Part shown: one piece after another, positions 1-12,396 of the stretch
Numbering within the stretch: the first letter of the stretch is position 1
Layout of the letters: each line of letters begins with the position of its first letter
DNA from: Leucocoprinus leucothites
Taxonomy: Eukaryota > Basidiomycota > Agaricomycetes > Agaricales > Agaricaceae
NCBI GenBank assembly: GCA_013368445.1
Contig: JAACJO010000007.1
Coordinates: forward strand, 1,674,001 to 1,738,000
Reading direction: 5' to 3'
Length of the DNA stretch: 64,000 bases
Position numbers and translations under genes: made by a program
The notes under the pieces: generated by a model
Database searches by the model: none
What the model saw: only the letters and a program-made list of their open reading frames with translations
What the model was told of the DNA's origin: nothing

Positions 1-3000
1 CATTTCCCTCCCAAAGTACTACCAACATACGCGAAGTATACGAAAGCTGTTTCTCTGGTCACGTTTTAAGCAATCGGCATTTGGAAAAGCTAGGGCATGT
101 GATCCAGACATTTCTGACCCCAGGGCAAGTCCTTAAGTGTGTCGAGAGTATTCTCGACACGCTGAAAAGCAGCTGGCAAGACTTTGTTGATGCAGCCGAG
201 GGGAAAAGTGATGACGAGGAAAGCCCGAAGACAAAAAAGGACAGAGAGGACCTGATGGTCGTTGGCTCGAGTTCCGCACCTCAAAATCGAAATGCAGAAG
301 TCTTGGCCGTGACATTTTCTTTGCAGGCTTATCTGATTCTTCTCGTCCTTTCAAATTTACCAATGAAAAACCTGGATGAGGAATCGGTTACGAGCGTGCG
401 GGACTTGGTCTATGAATTCAGGAAGCAAATTCTTCGCAAGGGGCTAGAAAAACTACTTAAGGTGAAGCAGCTATTACCTGGGAGCGAGAAAAAGAGGAGG
501 CGAGATTCTTTGGTTGTCAAAGATGGATGGGGGATGCAGGTCGTCGCTACTGCGTACTTGAGGTTCGACTATGCCCTGAATGTCGCGAAAGGGTTGAGTC
601 TTGCGCAAGAGGACATGGATCGCGTTGTTGAGCAGGCGAAAAAGATTATCGTTGAGGAGGGTGGAAAGGGTAACTTGACAGTGGAATTGGAACTGGAAAT
701 TGTGAGTAGTCATAGTGATAACTTTAGATTTACACTCTATTCATCCCCCTCATGGCAGTTCCGTGCATTGTTATACCACATCTCACTAGATGATATCCAA
801 GACGACAAAGCGCAACAAGTCTTTCACATTGTAATTTCTTACCTCGAAGGCACATTCAGGCCTTCGGATTGCACTTGGTCTGGTCTCCCGTGTCAATTAA
901 AAACTCCCGAAGCCGGTGCACTGGCTGTGCTTCAGCTGATTCTAGAACGATGGCTCCCTCTCCTAGAGTGAGTTCCTATTCACTCTTGCCACTGTTTGCT
1001 CATACATGAAGGATAGCCGACTAGCGTCTCCTTCTCAGCTGACCAGTATCGTTCGACTCATCTTGAGCGTTAATCTTGAGTCTGTGCCGAGTCCGATGGA
1101 CGCAGGATTACGTCCGGAGTATCTCCTGCTTCGTCTTCTCCATTCTGCCGAGTTTTGGGAAATGCAGAATTTAAGATGTGAGGACCGCTAGTTTCTCTGT
1201 TCCGGGATATAAATTGGCTGACTGTTTGATTGTAGCCTCTATGCTTTCTCAGCTCACCCAGCTCACCAGTAGCTCGGGTACTCAAGTTCAAGAAAACGAG
1301 TTGACTGCTTATCGCCTACTTCTCTACGTACCAGCAGAATACTTCACAAAAATTGCTCGAACACATTTCGTCAGAAGAGCTTATGAGCTGGATATGCAAC
1401 TCGTGAAAGACTGCAAAGAGAGGGGAAGTACGAAAACGAAGCAGACCCTCGAACCGCTGGATGTTACGTTGCGAAGTCTGATTGCTCTCAGAGTGTTCTT
1501 GTGGAGGGTGATTAAGCTTGTGGGTTTCGAGCGTGTTTCGGTGAGCATTCATTCTGTGCATATGTCTTGTGACTGACTTATATTTTCCCCCGTCGACAGG
1601 AAGTTGACTTGGGTGATTTCATTGTTCATCTCATGTCATTTGATTGCGAAGAGGAAGGCCTAGAACATGATGCGTTCACTGAATCTACCCTTGATTTGAC
1701 CGGGATATGCTTCGGGTGTGTATACGCTTGTGAATTTTTTTTTAAAAAAAATAACAAAAATGCCCTAGTGAACTCCTGAGAAGTGCTAACTCGCACTCAG
1801 ATTCCTTGCTCAGAGTCTTTTCTTCCTTCGAGCAGTACCCCGTTTTCGTTCACGAGAGCGAAGGTTCAAAACGGAGCCTTCAGTCTCGAATCGTTGCTAC
1901 TCTGATAACTGACGTCATCAAGCTCAAGGATACTGCAAGGTGCTCTTAGTATTACAATCCTAGTATTTGTGACACTGACAATTTATCTCAAGTTTACCCT
2001 CCGAATGCGTCAATGCTCTACGTGGATTCCATGACCAACTCGGCAAGACCGTCTCGGACCACTTGCAAAAAATCCAGGCATCATGGTCGATGTGTTACTC
2101 AGATCCCCTGATTGGATGGTGCTGTGTACTGGGACTGAGGAGATGGTTGGGTGAAAATCAACCCGGTGGGTCTTGTCGTGCCTACATTCTGCCCTAGAGA
2201 CTTAACTTAAAGGTTTAGCGAGTGATTCTGACTTTGGAAAGCACCTTGTTTCTATTGCCATCCGACTGACTCGGAGAAATAATATAACAGACGATTGTCA
2301 AGTCTCGATCTTTGCTATTCTTCGAGAAGAAATGGCCCTTCTAACGGACGAGGATGCCCGACAGAGACAGTTGGACCTCGTTGCTGCCGCCTTTACCACC
2401 TTCTATGGATGCTCCAACGATACTGGTGAGTTGGTTATGAAGGTTCGACTGTTAACCGCTGATCACTGCCACTAGCTCGCAGAGAGCTGGATAGTCATGT
2501 ATCTGCGATATCCAAGGAATTGACAGCACATGACTATTCCTACATTCTCAACCTCGTTGCAGAGTCTTTGGCACCTGAATCTCTACGCGTGGATAAGCTT
2601 GAGATAGCTGTTCATCTCGCGAACTTACTCCTTAGGAGCCATCCGCAACGTGAGTCTGTTTATCGTCTGCTTGGAAAGTAGTGTCAACAAAAATTTCCAG
2701 GCACACTGAAGCACATGCAGACGTTCGCGACTCAATGTCTAAATACGCTTTCTACAAATAGTGTTTTCACAAGGGAAGGTATCGCGCTACGCTTGTTGAC
2801 TCTGGATTTTGTAGTGCAACACTGCTCGGAGCGGGTAAGCCTTTGCTTATGTGACATGAGGACGTTCGTTGATTCCCAAAAAGCCAGCGACACTACGCTC
2901 AGTTGATATTGGAAGCATTTTCATGATTCTTTTCAGCTTTCTCCGACCCTCAGAAGAACGTGACGAAAAAACCACACCGAAAGTCTTCCATAAGATCATT

Positions 3001-3534
3001 GCTAGTGTCAGTGCTCTGGTTCGCCTCCGGAGAGACCTTGTTGTCCCTGTCCTACCACACCTCGGCCTTGTTCTCAGAAAACTGCTCCTGATGATACGTA
3101 GCTGTCGCCTACAGCTAGGTTCGGTGCAGACAAGTATGGTCATGCAGAATTTTCCCCAATGGGTAGCTACCAAGCAACCCTTGGGAGCGGAAGAAGGTCG
3201 CATGCTGTCTCGCCTCCTCCAGACTTTGAATGTGAAGACCGTGATTCGAAGTCATACTGCAAGCGAGACCCAGAAAGCTGAGTCGCTTGCGAAGCCATTT
3301 TCTAAACATGCAGCCTACGTTTTGGAGGCTTATATTGAGGCACTCAATGATCCGCTTTGCGTCATTGGGGTGGAGATGCGGCGAGAGCTTGAGCCTGGAC
3401 TTTTCACTCTGTGTGAGATCATGGGAGAACTTGCGAGAGATGCATTGATGGTTACTCTGGATAACAACGGTAAAGCTGCTCTGAGGTTGATCTGGAAAGA
3501 GTATGAAAAGCAGCGGTATGTTGGGAAAGGATAG
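1..3534 (+). CDS. URB2: Urb2/Npa2-family ribosome biogenesis protein, 3' part (cut by left edge)
   Basis: Urb2 (Npa2) is a nucleolar factor of early pre-60S particles, needed for 25S/5.8S rRNA maturation. The reading frame is open from the first bases of the window, so the 5' part lies outside. The coding sequence is split over many exons. The first ends near 967 (GA|GTGAGT) and resumes at the acceptor just before the CGACTAGCG stretch. Further exons cover about 1240-1600, 1800-2900 and 2920-3531. The last exon carries the C-terminal Urb2/Npa2 region, a helical block starting near HKIIASVSALVRLRRDL and containing KHAAYVLEAYIEALND. The stop is TAG at 3532-3534. The N-terminal visible part is alpha-helical and low in recognisable motifs, as usual for this fast-evolving family. 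The family call rests on the C-terminal block; the internal exon joins are less certain. Confidence 0.8.
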
Positions 3535-3618
3535 ACTTATCAATGACGTCATGTGATAAACTATTGATTAATTGACTTGTATATTTGTGTACGCTTTGCT
3601 ACTCACCCGTAGACACCC

Positions 3619-4860
3619 ATGTTGTTTTCTCGAAGCATTTTCCATTCTTCTAGGCGCATTGCTGTCGCATTGTCCTCCCAGTCTCCCGCTACCACCCGTT
3701 TACAAGGATTTGCCTCGGTTTCTCCCAGTATCTTGCCCAACCTTGAGCCCCCACCACCACCCCTTGGTCACCTTTCTTTGCTTGACGCCCACCTGCTTTC
3801 TGCCCTCGAAGCCTCAAAAGGTCACACACATCTATCTAGTATTGTTAAGCAATATATAGCAAACACAGGAAATATCCTAGACACATCACTTCCTTATGAG
3901 TCGAGACCGCATGAATCCCGGCGTCCTAGCTTCACACAGGCGCATTCCGGCATGGTCCTGGTGGCTCATTGTGTCCGAGATGGACTAGAAAACAAGATAA
4001 CTCTAGCTTCTGGTTTCGCATTGGATGCGTCTTCCCCTTCACAGGACGAAACATTGGTTTTGACTTGCGCCCATACCTTGGAAGAAGTAAGTTGAGTCCC
4101 GGCAACTTGAAAGCACTGTACTTAATGCTGCCGTATGCAACGCAGGTACGACGTTCTCCGTTGTTTCTTCCCGACTCACCAGCATTTTCCGGTTTGCCTG
4201 GGACTGCAAATGGGTCTTTTTGCATAACATTTGGTGGTGAAAGACTGGAGGATATAAATGTGGCAATGCATCCGATAACAAGAGTTGTGTCGTCCCTTCC
4301 TCGATCGGACTTATTGCTTCTTTCATGCAAAATCGATAAATCCAAGCATAAGCTAGATCCACTCCCCGTCACTCCTTATCCTGCTCATGCAGGCACATCT
4401 GTTAAGGCGCATTTTGTAGCTATGACGAAACCCAAGTCGGAAGGATGGCATCCTTGGATAGGTGGGACATGGGGAAAGTGGGTCGACGGCAAGGTGCTAG
4501 GCTATAGGGACTTTGCGGGGAGGGAAGCTGAGGTGAGCGGTTGACTTTTATGGGTCCAAACAGATTGTTCATGGAGTTAATGTCGGAGTAAGCCTGGCAC
4601 GTACGACTCCTTGTCTCACTTGCTTTTCAAGCCACATCCGACCCCTGGTTCGAGTGGTGGACCCATCATTGAGGAGAGTAGCGGTGCTGTTGTCGGTGTC
4701 ATGCTGGGCTCAAGAATGGACAATAGAATTGAAGGCCTAAGGGGCTGGGGTGTGCCCTCGGAGACAATTTTTGAGGTACGTCAGTCATTTATCGATTTTA
4801 ATCTTCGTTCATTCGGAGTTGTAGATGTTCACCCTTCCTGGTCTTGAGGGAAAGAAATAG
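3619..4860 (+). CDS. Trypsin-like serine protease, putatively mitochondrial
   Basis: Four exons give a 357-aa protein: 3619-4086, 4146-4532, 4593-4775 and 4825-4860, all joined in phase 0. The start MLFSRSIFHSSRR is rich in Arg and Ser with no acidic residues, which fits a mitochondrial presequence. The chymotrypsin-fold triad is visible: His in LTCAHTLEE (about residue 152), Asp in RSDLLLLSC, and Ser in TPGSSGGPIIEE. A glycine-rich GVMLGSR strand follows the Ser, as in HtrA/trypsin folds. There is no PDZ domain, so it is not a full HtrA. The first exon starts 84 bp after the URB2 stop, so its promoter is very short or lies within URB2. The substrate is unknown. The exon 2-3 join uses the later of two acceptors, because the earlier one shifts the frame away from the Ser motif. 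Confidence 0.82.
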
Positions 4861-5704
4861 CTTCGATTGGGATAATATAAATGTGGTCATTGCAAGTCAT
4901 GTTTACGACACCCGTGCATAGATTGTCATTTAATTATCGGTGATTCCTGAAGTTGATTGTCGTATAAGAGTCGGGCAGAACCACAGACCACTACGCAAGT
5001 ACTAGACATATTTAGACGCTTGATCAGGACCAGAAAATCTTTGAAATCACAGGACGGTCCAAATGAGATCAAGCCAAGAGACATCAATAACTAAGATGTG
5101 AGCCAGTCATCCAACACGATGATAGCCCGCTAAAATGGTTCTCTCGAGTGATCACTAAAGACCTGAAACCTAGATTAAGGCATATGGTAGAGGTGGACTG
5201 CACAGAACGCGCGCGTAATACATTTCCCCAGAGGTGGAAAATAAACGATACTTATCCCCTAAACAACTTATCGCGCACAAGCTGACTGAAAGAGCTCATC
5301 CTCCGCAGAGCGGGCTTGAGGGAGGCTGGTCGTTAGTTGTCCGAAGCTACGAAGGTACAACCAAGAAGAAGAAAAGAAATTGAGGGCAAGGAACATGTTT
5401 ACTTATGTCTGTTTCATCCCCAGAACTCAAAATCAGAATACTTACACCTCTCACTAGACTCGAAGGAATTGGCGAGTAGTTGGCACTGCCCAGTGGAGGA
5501 AGAGAAATAATTCTTTGTCTGGTGAATCTGTGGAGATGATTCGGCAGAAAATGCCTCATGCATGACCTAAAAAGGAAAGTCATTTCGGCCAAGACCAAAT
5601 TGCCTCAAGGTATTTGGGGTCCTTATCAAATCACCAACCAATCGCATAATTGCGACGGGCTCAAAGGCCTCACGACCTGCCCTTTTTGGAATTGCTACAC
5701 CAAG

Positions 5705-5830
5705 TATATTTAAAGGCTGCACAAAAATCTTGAAAGGGCCTCTAACCTTCTCCCTTACCTCCTCCTTCCCTCTGTCTCCCCTCCTGAGAGTCTACTCCTT
5801 GTGCATCCCTTTGCCTTGTGAAATCTCTGG
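5705..5830 (+). promoter_or_regulatory. TATA box followed by pyrimidine-rich initiator region
   Basis: A TATATTTAAA box at 5705-5714 is followed about 30 bp later by a long C/T tract (5740-5810, with only scattered purines). This arrangement is typical of strong basidiomycete promoters, where transcription starts in CT-rich sequence downstream of TATA. It points rightward, but no conserved coding sequence follows. The transcript may encode a short lineage-specific protein or be non-coding. Confidence 0.5.
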
Positions 5831-6178
5831 GCTATCTATACGATCTTGACCGGCTTTCTGGGCATCACAAACTTGGCACCGAGTCCAACAGGGCATTCAA
5901 CTCTTGTTGCACACATTCTCTCCAATACCCCGGTGCTCTGTCAGTCTCTGAATAATTTCTTACATCTACTCATTCTCTCGTCCCAGTACTACTACCTCAC
6001 AGATTCACCTCAAGCATCATATGGAGATCCATCATCGAGAAAATCCTCCTCCCGGATTGGCCTCAACTTCACGAGGGACAATAGACCACGAATAGCCTCG
6101 TTCACCCCTACCCACCTTCTTGCACTTCCTCCTCTGCCATTCTTTCAGCGCGCTACCTTCTACAGTGGACATCAGAGC

Positions 6179-6421
6179 ATGACCAAGATTCCCTTTATTG
6201 ATCACATCCTCACGATGTTCCTTCTCAGTACCGAATGCTTGCCTGCCCCTTCCTCCCCCTCCCCCTCTGATGTCCCTCCCACGCTCGCACCTGCCACGTC
6301 AGCAGTTCCCGAGCCATTCCCCGAGTCAATGCCAAGTCCTGTGCGCTGTATGGTTAACCCCATCGTCTCACATGATGTCAGGCGACAACCGAATCTTTCC
6401 CGGTGTTTCCGTGTGAGGTAG
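6179..6421 (+). CDS. Short Pro/Ser-rich ORF, unrecognised
   Basis: This 80-aa ORF starts at the first usable ATG of its frame downstream of the TATA/CT promoter. The N-terminus (MTKIPFIDHILTMFLL) is short and hydrophobic, and a Pro/Ser/Ala-rich middle follows (LPAPSSPSPSDVPP). I do not recognise it. I looked for a C-terminal CaaX box, which would have suggested a mating pheromone precursor, and found none at the stop. Coding status rests only on its position after a plausible promoter. It may instead be untranslated sequence or part of a spliced gene with a different frame. Confidence 0.2.
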   Translation: MTKIPFIDHILTMFLLSTECLPAPSSPSPSDVPPTLAPATSAVPEPFPESMPSPVRCMVNPIVSHDVRRQPNLSRCFRVR

Positions 6422-7111
6422 GGGTTTCCGAGTCAGATGTGATCATGTGGATGGCTCGGGAACGTAGAGGCTGACTCGGGAACTCATCGAGATCTCTGGC
6501 ATCCTGGCATTCCCGAGGACTAAAATTCAGCAAAAATCGACAAAAAATGAACAAAATACGCAATGATGGATTAAAAAAATTGAAGCACCGATTTCCTTGT
6601 GTCTGTTGATATTTGGACGGTTTTGGCGGTTGGATCCCTGCATTCAGTGCTATGAAGACGCTTGTTTTCGATTGACACTTGGTCGATATGTTTCTTTAAA
6701 AAGTAAACTAACACTTGTTGGGTATAGTGATAATATAAGCATTCTCAGATTGATCTTCTACGCTTGACGCCTAAACTAGTTCAATATCTCACAAGTGATG
6801 GTTGCAGGCACCAGAAAAATGTCAATTCTCAATCTTGAAAGATGGTTGGGAAGTGATGAAAAAGGGCCTTAGAAGTAGGTCCTCAGGTTTCTCAGATGAC
6901 AACGCCAGAGATTGGCCACAATCCCACCCAGTTCCTTTTCCAGTTCCAAATCTCTTCTCTTGACTCTTCGATCGTTACACCTTTCAAGATTTAGAAAGCC
7001 GGCGAAACACAGGCGCAGCCGCTCTGACATCTCCAGAGTAATGTCGTAATTTTGCGGTGGGCTATACTGAGTGGACAGAAGGTTTGTGCGGTTTCTTATT
7101 ACTGACTGTCG

Positions 7112-7141
7112 ACCTTGAGGGTGGGGACCTTGAGGGTGGGG
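7112..7141. repeat. Two perfect 15-bp tandem copies
   Basis: The unit ACCTTGAGGGTGGGG occurs twice head to tail without mismatch (7112-7126 and 7127-7141). It is probably recent slippage in non-coding DNA. Confidence 0.9.
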
Positions 7142-8549
7142 GATGTTATCAATCAGTATTCAGTGACATTGCCTCAGGCCTCCCTCCTCTAGTAGCATGA
7201 AAGCTCGAGTGCAAAACGTTTGGAGCTGGGATTTATGACAAGGCTGGTGTACTCGCAGCGAATCACGCAAAGGCCGAAAATCAGATGCCGAAGCAATAAG
7301 GAAGCAAAGGGGCTGAACAAGATTCGTCTTGGTCGAAGAATAGGATATTTCAGGGGAGTGGTAGAGGATAATGACGCGGTATTGGTGTAGGTGAGTAGCT
7401 GAGAGAGATTTGGAAGTGAAAAATCAATACTTATGCACAAATGACCGAATTCACTCAAGCTTCGTGACCACCGCACTCAAAGCACTCAGCTGAAAATCTA
7501 CCCGTTTCCAGCATCGGATGCTGTTTCCAAGATGACTGGTTAGGATTCTCAATGAACTTGATCGATTTGCCAAGACAAATGTAGTGAATGGTTCAGGAGA
7601 TCCCAATCCAGATGGAAAATTAGCTGTGTCTGCCTCGGAATGGGAGCGGCTGCTGGGTACCCTTGGTACACCAGTGATCAAAAATCGCAGAAGAGAGGGA
7701 TTCTACTGGCATTTGACCAACCCAGAATTGACAGAAAGAGTGCCAATGAAGCCCGAATTCCATGTGTGCGCGAGCGTAGGATCGGAGGCCCGGGCATGGA
7801 CTAAATCAACACACATCGGCTAGGGATGTTGACTTCATGCAGTTATAGTCAAGGGCGAATGAAACGGATGTGACCCGTGGGTGCCTACCAGGAGTCTGAC
7901 CAGGACGAGCCACAGCTGGTACATAGACGCACCATCCGCGGGGAGAGTTGCGAGGCAGTTACAACTTACAATTGGAACCAGGGGCTCGTACCAGAGTGAA
8001 GGAAACCTGGGATCCGGTACTCTTCCGAGGGGGCACGAGTGAGAGATCGTACGAGCAGTAAGGATAACCAAAATGTTATCTGGCGCCCCTCCGAGACGAC
8101 TTCAATGGTATTCTCAGAAAGTGCCTGAAGTACGCGTTCCTCCCAAAGACTCGTGAGGCATCACTTCTTAAAGTCTAAAGTGTACTGTATTATAGTCGCA
8201 TAATGCCTAAAATTTGCGGCACTCAAGGAGAACGGCTGATTTCGTCAGATGGAATGGCGACACAGCGGGTATTTAAGCGCCGAGCTCAGTAGGAGATGGG
8301 CTGGGGGGTGTACTAGGTTTTCGTATGACGGGCGCTCAAACTTCAAGCCCATTAACAATGTGGACTGTGTATTGTGCAGGAAAAATATCAAAAAACTGGC
8401 AGCTCAAGAGCCTCGGTTGTATTTGTTGAAGCAGATTTTAGATCGGAAATTGCCGAGGTGACCAAGCAAGGCTGGAAGAGGCTCAGAGAAATCTCTACCA
8501 CTGCTACCCTTCTCATTTCTTTATTTCTTCTCTACACCTCTCGCTTGAT

Positions 8550-11396
8550 ATGCTTTATGACCCAGCCACTGCTCCGAATTTGAAGCCATGGCTTGTCCGT
8601 ACCCTCGAGCCGATGTGCGTCTACGCCATTGAAATTTCTACTTCATGATTCTCATAGCTCATTTCTTCTGTACAGATGTGACGCTGAACCGGGTGCATTA
8701 GCTGACTATATTCTTGCTCTCTTGAAGCACAATGTGTCTGAATCTGAAATGCGGAAAGAGCTGTTAGCTCAGCTTGATGAGTTCCTGGACAAGGGTGCGT
8801 CTGTCGTGAACTTTGTGACTTATTCAATTCAAGCTGACCGAACGTCAGAATGCTCATCATTTGTGGACACACTATTCACTGTACTTCGAACAAAATCCTA
8901 CCTACCCTATGCGGCTGAATCAGCACCGTCGCAGGCCACCGACAACGGGATTCCAATACCACTCGACCTCTTCACGCCCCCGCCCACAGACTCCAGTAGT
9001 GACAGAAGCAGAAAACGAAATATGGAAGGAGATGAAAGAGACGGCCGTCCCCCAGCGAAAGGAGCTCGAGTGAACTCTGAAGGTCAATTCTCAAGGTATG
9101 GAAATGGAGGACGATCGGGTGGTCAGTGGGAAGGGAGAGGAGACGACAGCCGGGGGCATGGTTATAATAACGGGGGAATGGACGGTTTCAACATGCATAT
9201 GATGGCGGGGATGGGGCATATGAACGGGGGCAGACGACCGCAGACCTATCAGCCGCCCGACCAGAAAAGGGGAATTTGCAGGGATTACCATAGTGAGTAT
9301 TTTAGCCGTTCCTCAGCTCCAAAACTTTAACCAAGCTTCTAGATAATGGATACTGTGCTCGGGGTATGATGTGCAAATACAGCCACGGCGACGATGCGAT
9401 GATACCTGGGCAGTTATATCCAATGCCTAATGGGATGCCATTTATGCCAATGTTCCCTGGAGGGATGCCTTTCGGCTCAGGCGGTACTTACGATCCAAAT
9501 GATTCTCGAATGGACATGCGTCCCAGGCATCAGCGCGCCCCTATGCTTCCTCGACAAGACGAAGGCAGCGTTGTCCGTGCTTCTGGCGAATTGCCTGTCA
9601 TCCAGGATTTAACGCCCGCTGTACCTAAGGATGCCACGGACAAAACTCCCTCCGACAATGAAACTCAGAACGCCCCGGTGGCGGAACACGAACAGTCACA
9701 ACCACAGCCTTCGCAGCACATGGACGCTCCCTACGATCCACAAGCATTTTCTGGAGTACCCCTTATGCCTCCGATGGGGTATATGCCTATGCAATCTATG
9801 CAGCAGTCAGATATGGGAGTGGGCGGTGACCACCGAGGCGGATATCGAGGGCGAGGGCGGGGGCGAGGGCGAGGAACATTTGGCGGAGAGGTGCATAATT
9901 TCCGACCCGAGCGGAGAGATGGCAAAACCTTGGTCGTTGAGAAGATTCCGGAGGATAAACTATCGTTGGAGAACGTCAATGGCTGGTTTAAGCGTTTTGG
10001 CACTGTGACTAATGTCGCCATTGACAAAATGGGAGGGAAAGCACTTGTCAGTTTTTCATCTCACAATGAAGCACACGCAGCTTGGAAGGCAGAAGATGCT
10101 GTCTTCAACAATCGGTTCATCAAAGTGTTTTGGCATCGACCAATGGAGGGACATGGTCAAGTTGGTGCCAGAATGCTGGCTGCGTCTGCCAATGTAGTAG
10201 CGAACCTAACGAACAAGCCAAACGCTGCGCCCTCTCCTTCAATACCACCTTCGTCGTCGACAACGGCCGCGACAACAAAAACGTCTACTACGACGGCAGG
10301 ACCTACCGCCTCAGCATTAGCTGCCAAACAGCAACTTCTGGAGCAGCAGATAGCAGAACAAAAATCATTAATGGCTTCACTAGATACTGCGACGCCAGAG
10401 GAGAAAAAGAATATCATGGCAAGATTGCGGAAACTGGGAGAAGAAATGAAGGCAACATCTACCCCATCCCCTGCACCAAGTTCACAAACGAGTTCACAGA
10501 AGCCCACGCCGGCTGTTAATGACAAGGAGAAGGAACTAGAGAAGCTTGACAAGGAGCTGGAGCTTCACGGTGCATCAGCCGCGCCGCCGCCGGCAACTTC
10601 ATCTACAGAAAAACAGGAGACGGCGGAAGATTTGAAGGCGAAATTAGAGAAACTCAAAGCTGAGGTGCGTTCTCCTTTAAGATACCTGTTCTCTTGTCTA
10701 ACACGCGTATCATTCCAGGCCGCGAGCTTGGGCTTGGACACAGGAGCAACATCGGGAGATTGGCATGCCAGTGCACCATCGTATCGAGGTGGTTATCGTG
10801 GACGCGCTAGAGGACGTGGTTACTTCCGTGGTGCTCCACGCGGTGGTGCAGCACCGAGGTTCAACATGACCCTTGATAACAGGCCGAAGAAGTTGGTGTT
10901 GAAGGGTGCGAAGAGCGAACACATACAAGCAGTGAAGGATTGGTATGAGGTATGTTATTTTCTGGGCCTATTTTGCGGTATTGAGCCGACCAACACAATG
11001 TTTCACAGACGACAGGCCAGTTAGACTCAGTTGTGTCGCAGGACGACGGAGATATTGTTGTGTCCTTCAAGACTCGTGCAGGTGCAGAGCAGGTTCGTTT
11101 ATTCCCTAGCTATTCAGACCGGTGATTCCTAACCATAAGTGCAGGGTCTCACAATGGGGCACGATATCTCGACCGTTGGTCGAGTTCAGTTGTCCTGGTA
11201 TACTGGAAAACCTTCAACAGCTTCTTCTGCTTCGAGTACCACAAATAAAGCCCCCGCAGAATCCGCAACACCATCTGCGGGGGTTGAAGTGCAGGAAGAT
11301 GGCCGAACACCAGAGCCAGAGCCAGAAGCGGAGGAGGAAATGGTGGCGAGAGGGTGGGGTGGTGACGACGATGGTGACGGAATGGGAATGCTATGA
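8550..11396 (+). CDS. RBM26/RBM27-type PWI-like/CCCH/RRM RNA-binding protein
   Basis: Seven exons (8550-8614, 8676-8794, 8849-9292, 9343-10664, 10719-10949, 11009-11092, 11145-11396) encode 838 aa. The start MLYDPATAPNLKPWLV and the helical block to about residue 85 match the N-terminal PWI-like domain of RBM26/27. A CCCH zinc finger lies at about 205-224 (C-x8-C-x5-C-x3-H, spanning an exon junction). An RRM lies at about 403-475 (GKTLVVEKIPEDKLS, then KALVSFSSHNEA). RGRGRGRG tracts, a helical region and a second, divergent RRM-like fold (about 706-775, PKKLVLKGAKSEH) follow. The C-terminus is acidic. Human RBM26/27 and S. pombe Rmn1 act with the MTR4 exosome-targeting (PAXT/MTREC) machinery on nuclear polyadenylated RNA. 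A similar nuclear role here is inferred. Confidence 0.87.
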
Positions 11397-12396
11397 TGAT
11401 GCCTTTCCCTTCCATCCAACTGATGATCAAACCCAACTTGCTTCGATGGGCCTCATTAGATGCCTTTTTCTTTGTGCCCTCCTTGCCCTTCTAGCTCTCA
11501 CTTTTGTGACTACTTGTGTGTATCCATTGCATTTGATATGGTGTGGCACTATTACTCCCGTGATTGTCTTCAGCTGTATTTAACTTAGCACTTCTCTGCT
11601 ATCATCGCATAACATACTGGGAAAGATGTGGCCTTGCGAGCCACCATGACCTCTGCTTTTGTGGTCATACAGTTTACCGCTCCCGTTCCCGACTTTTGTG
11701 AGACCTCTTGGATCATATGATGCCTTTCTCCAACTTTCCCCGCGGCGAACGGTTGAGGTAGCCCAGAATTGGAGTGCACTCGCACCCTCTCTACTTGCAC
11801 CAGCAGGGCCGGCGACTGGATCCAATTACATTGGTACCTCGGACACTTTTTCGAGGATCTGGCGATCTGGGTCAACGAGACGAAGGGTCACATACCAAGG
11901 ACTAACTAAATTCAGTGACTGGGTTCCGAATGGTCAGCTGCATTCTAAGGGATGTCGTGCTATTACCCCAAATCTCAAATTTGTCCGCCCCACTCTGGTC
12001 AGATTAATCACTATTTGTGAGATACCTGAGTCAGTTTACTTCGTCCACCGGCGTTACCTATGAACGTATTTATGACATCACCAACAGCAAGAGTTATACC
12101 CGGCAGAGTTTGGGTATTTGAGGACCTGAAGCCGCGTTGGAGAAATCTCAGATGAGACGGAAATTAATCAGTGGCGTTTGCCAAACCGTTGGACGTAGGG
12201 AGGTTCCCCTGGCCCCATAGATAACGGAGATCCACGACAAATCGAGAGAGTGTACTCGTGTGCATATACATATACGAACTCTTAAACGTTTATTCACTTA
12301 AATGGCATAGGACCAGGAAGAAATAAAAGTTTCGTTTGTTTACCATAATACCAAACTACATACCGGGATGTAAATTACGACTCCAGCCCGGCTGCC
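11397..12396. other. Convergent intergenic region
   Basis: This is 3' flanking DNA between the plus-strand RNA-binding gene and the minus-strand P450. The open frames (for example about 11659-12063 on the plus strand) do not resemble any family I know. I treat it as 3' UTRs and spacer. Confidence 0.5.

Larger units (their letters stand above)
4861..8549. other. Gene-poor interval with one convincing core promoter
   Basis: This 3.7-kb stretch holds no open frame that I recognise. The longer ORFs lack ATG starts (the one at 5846 starts at TTG, the one at 7584 at GTG) or resemble nothing known. Features seen are the TATA/pyrimidine promoter at 5705, a short ATG ORF at 6179-6421, and a perfect 15-bp direct repeat at 7112-7141. 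The last few hundred bases must carry the 5' UTR and promoter of the RNA-binding protein gene starting at 8550. Confidence 0.5.

Noticed and set aside
5846..6421. 191-aa ORF from 5846
   Set aside because: It starts at TTG inside the likely 5' UTR; the first ATG in this frame is at 6179, leaving only 80 aa.
6179..6421. Mating pheromone precursor
   Set aside because: No C-terminal CaaX box occurs before the stop in any of the three plus-strand frames that I examined.
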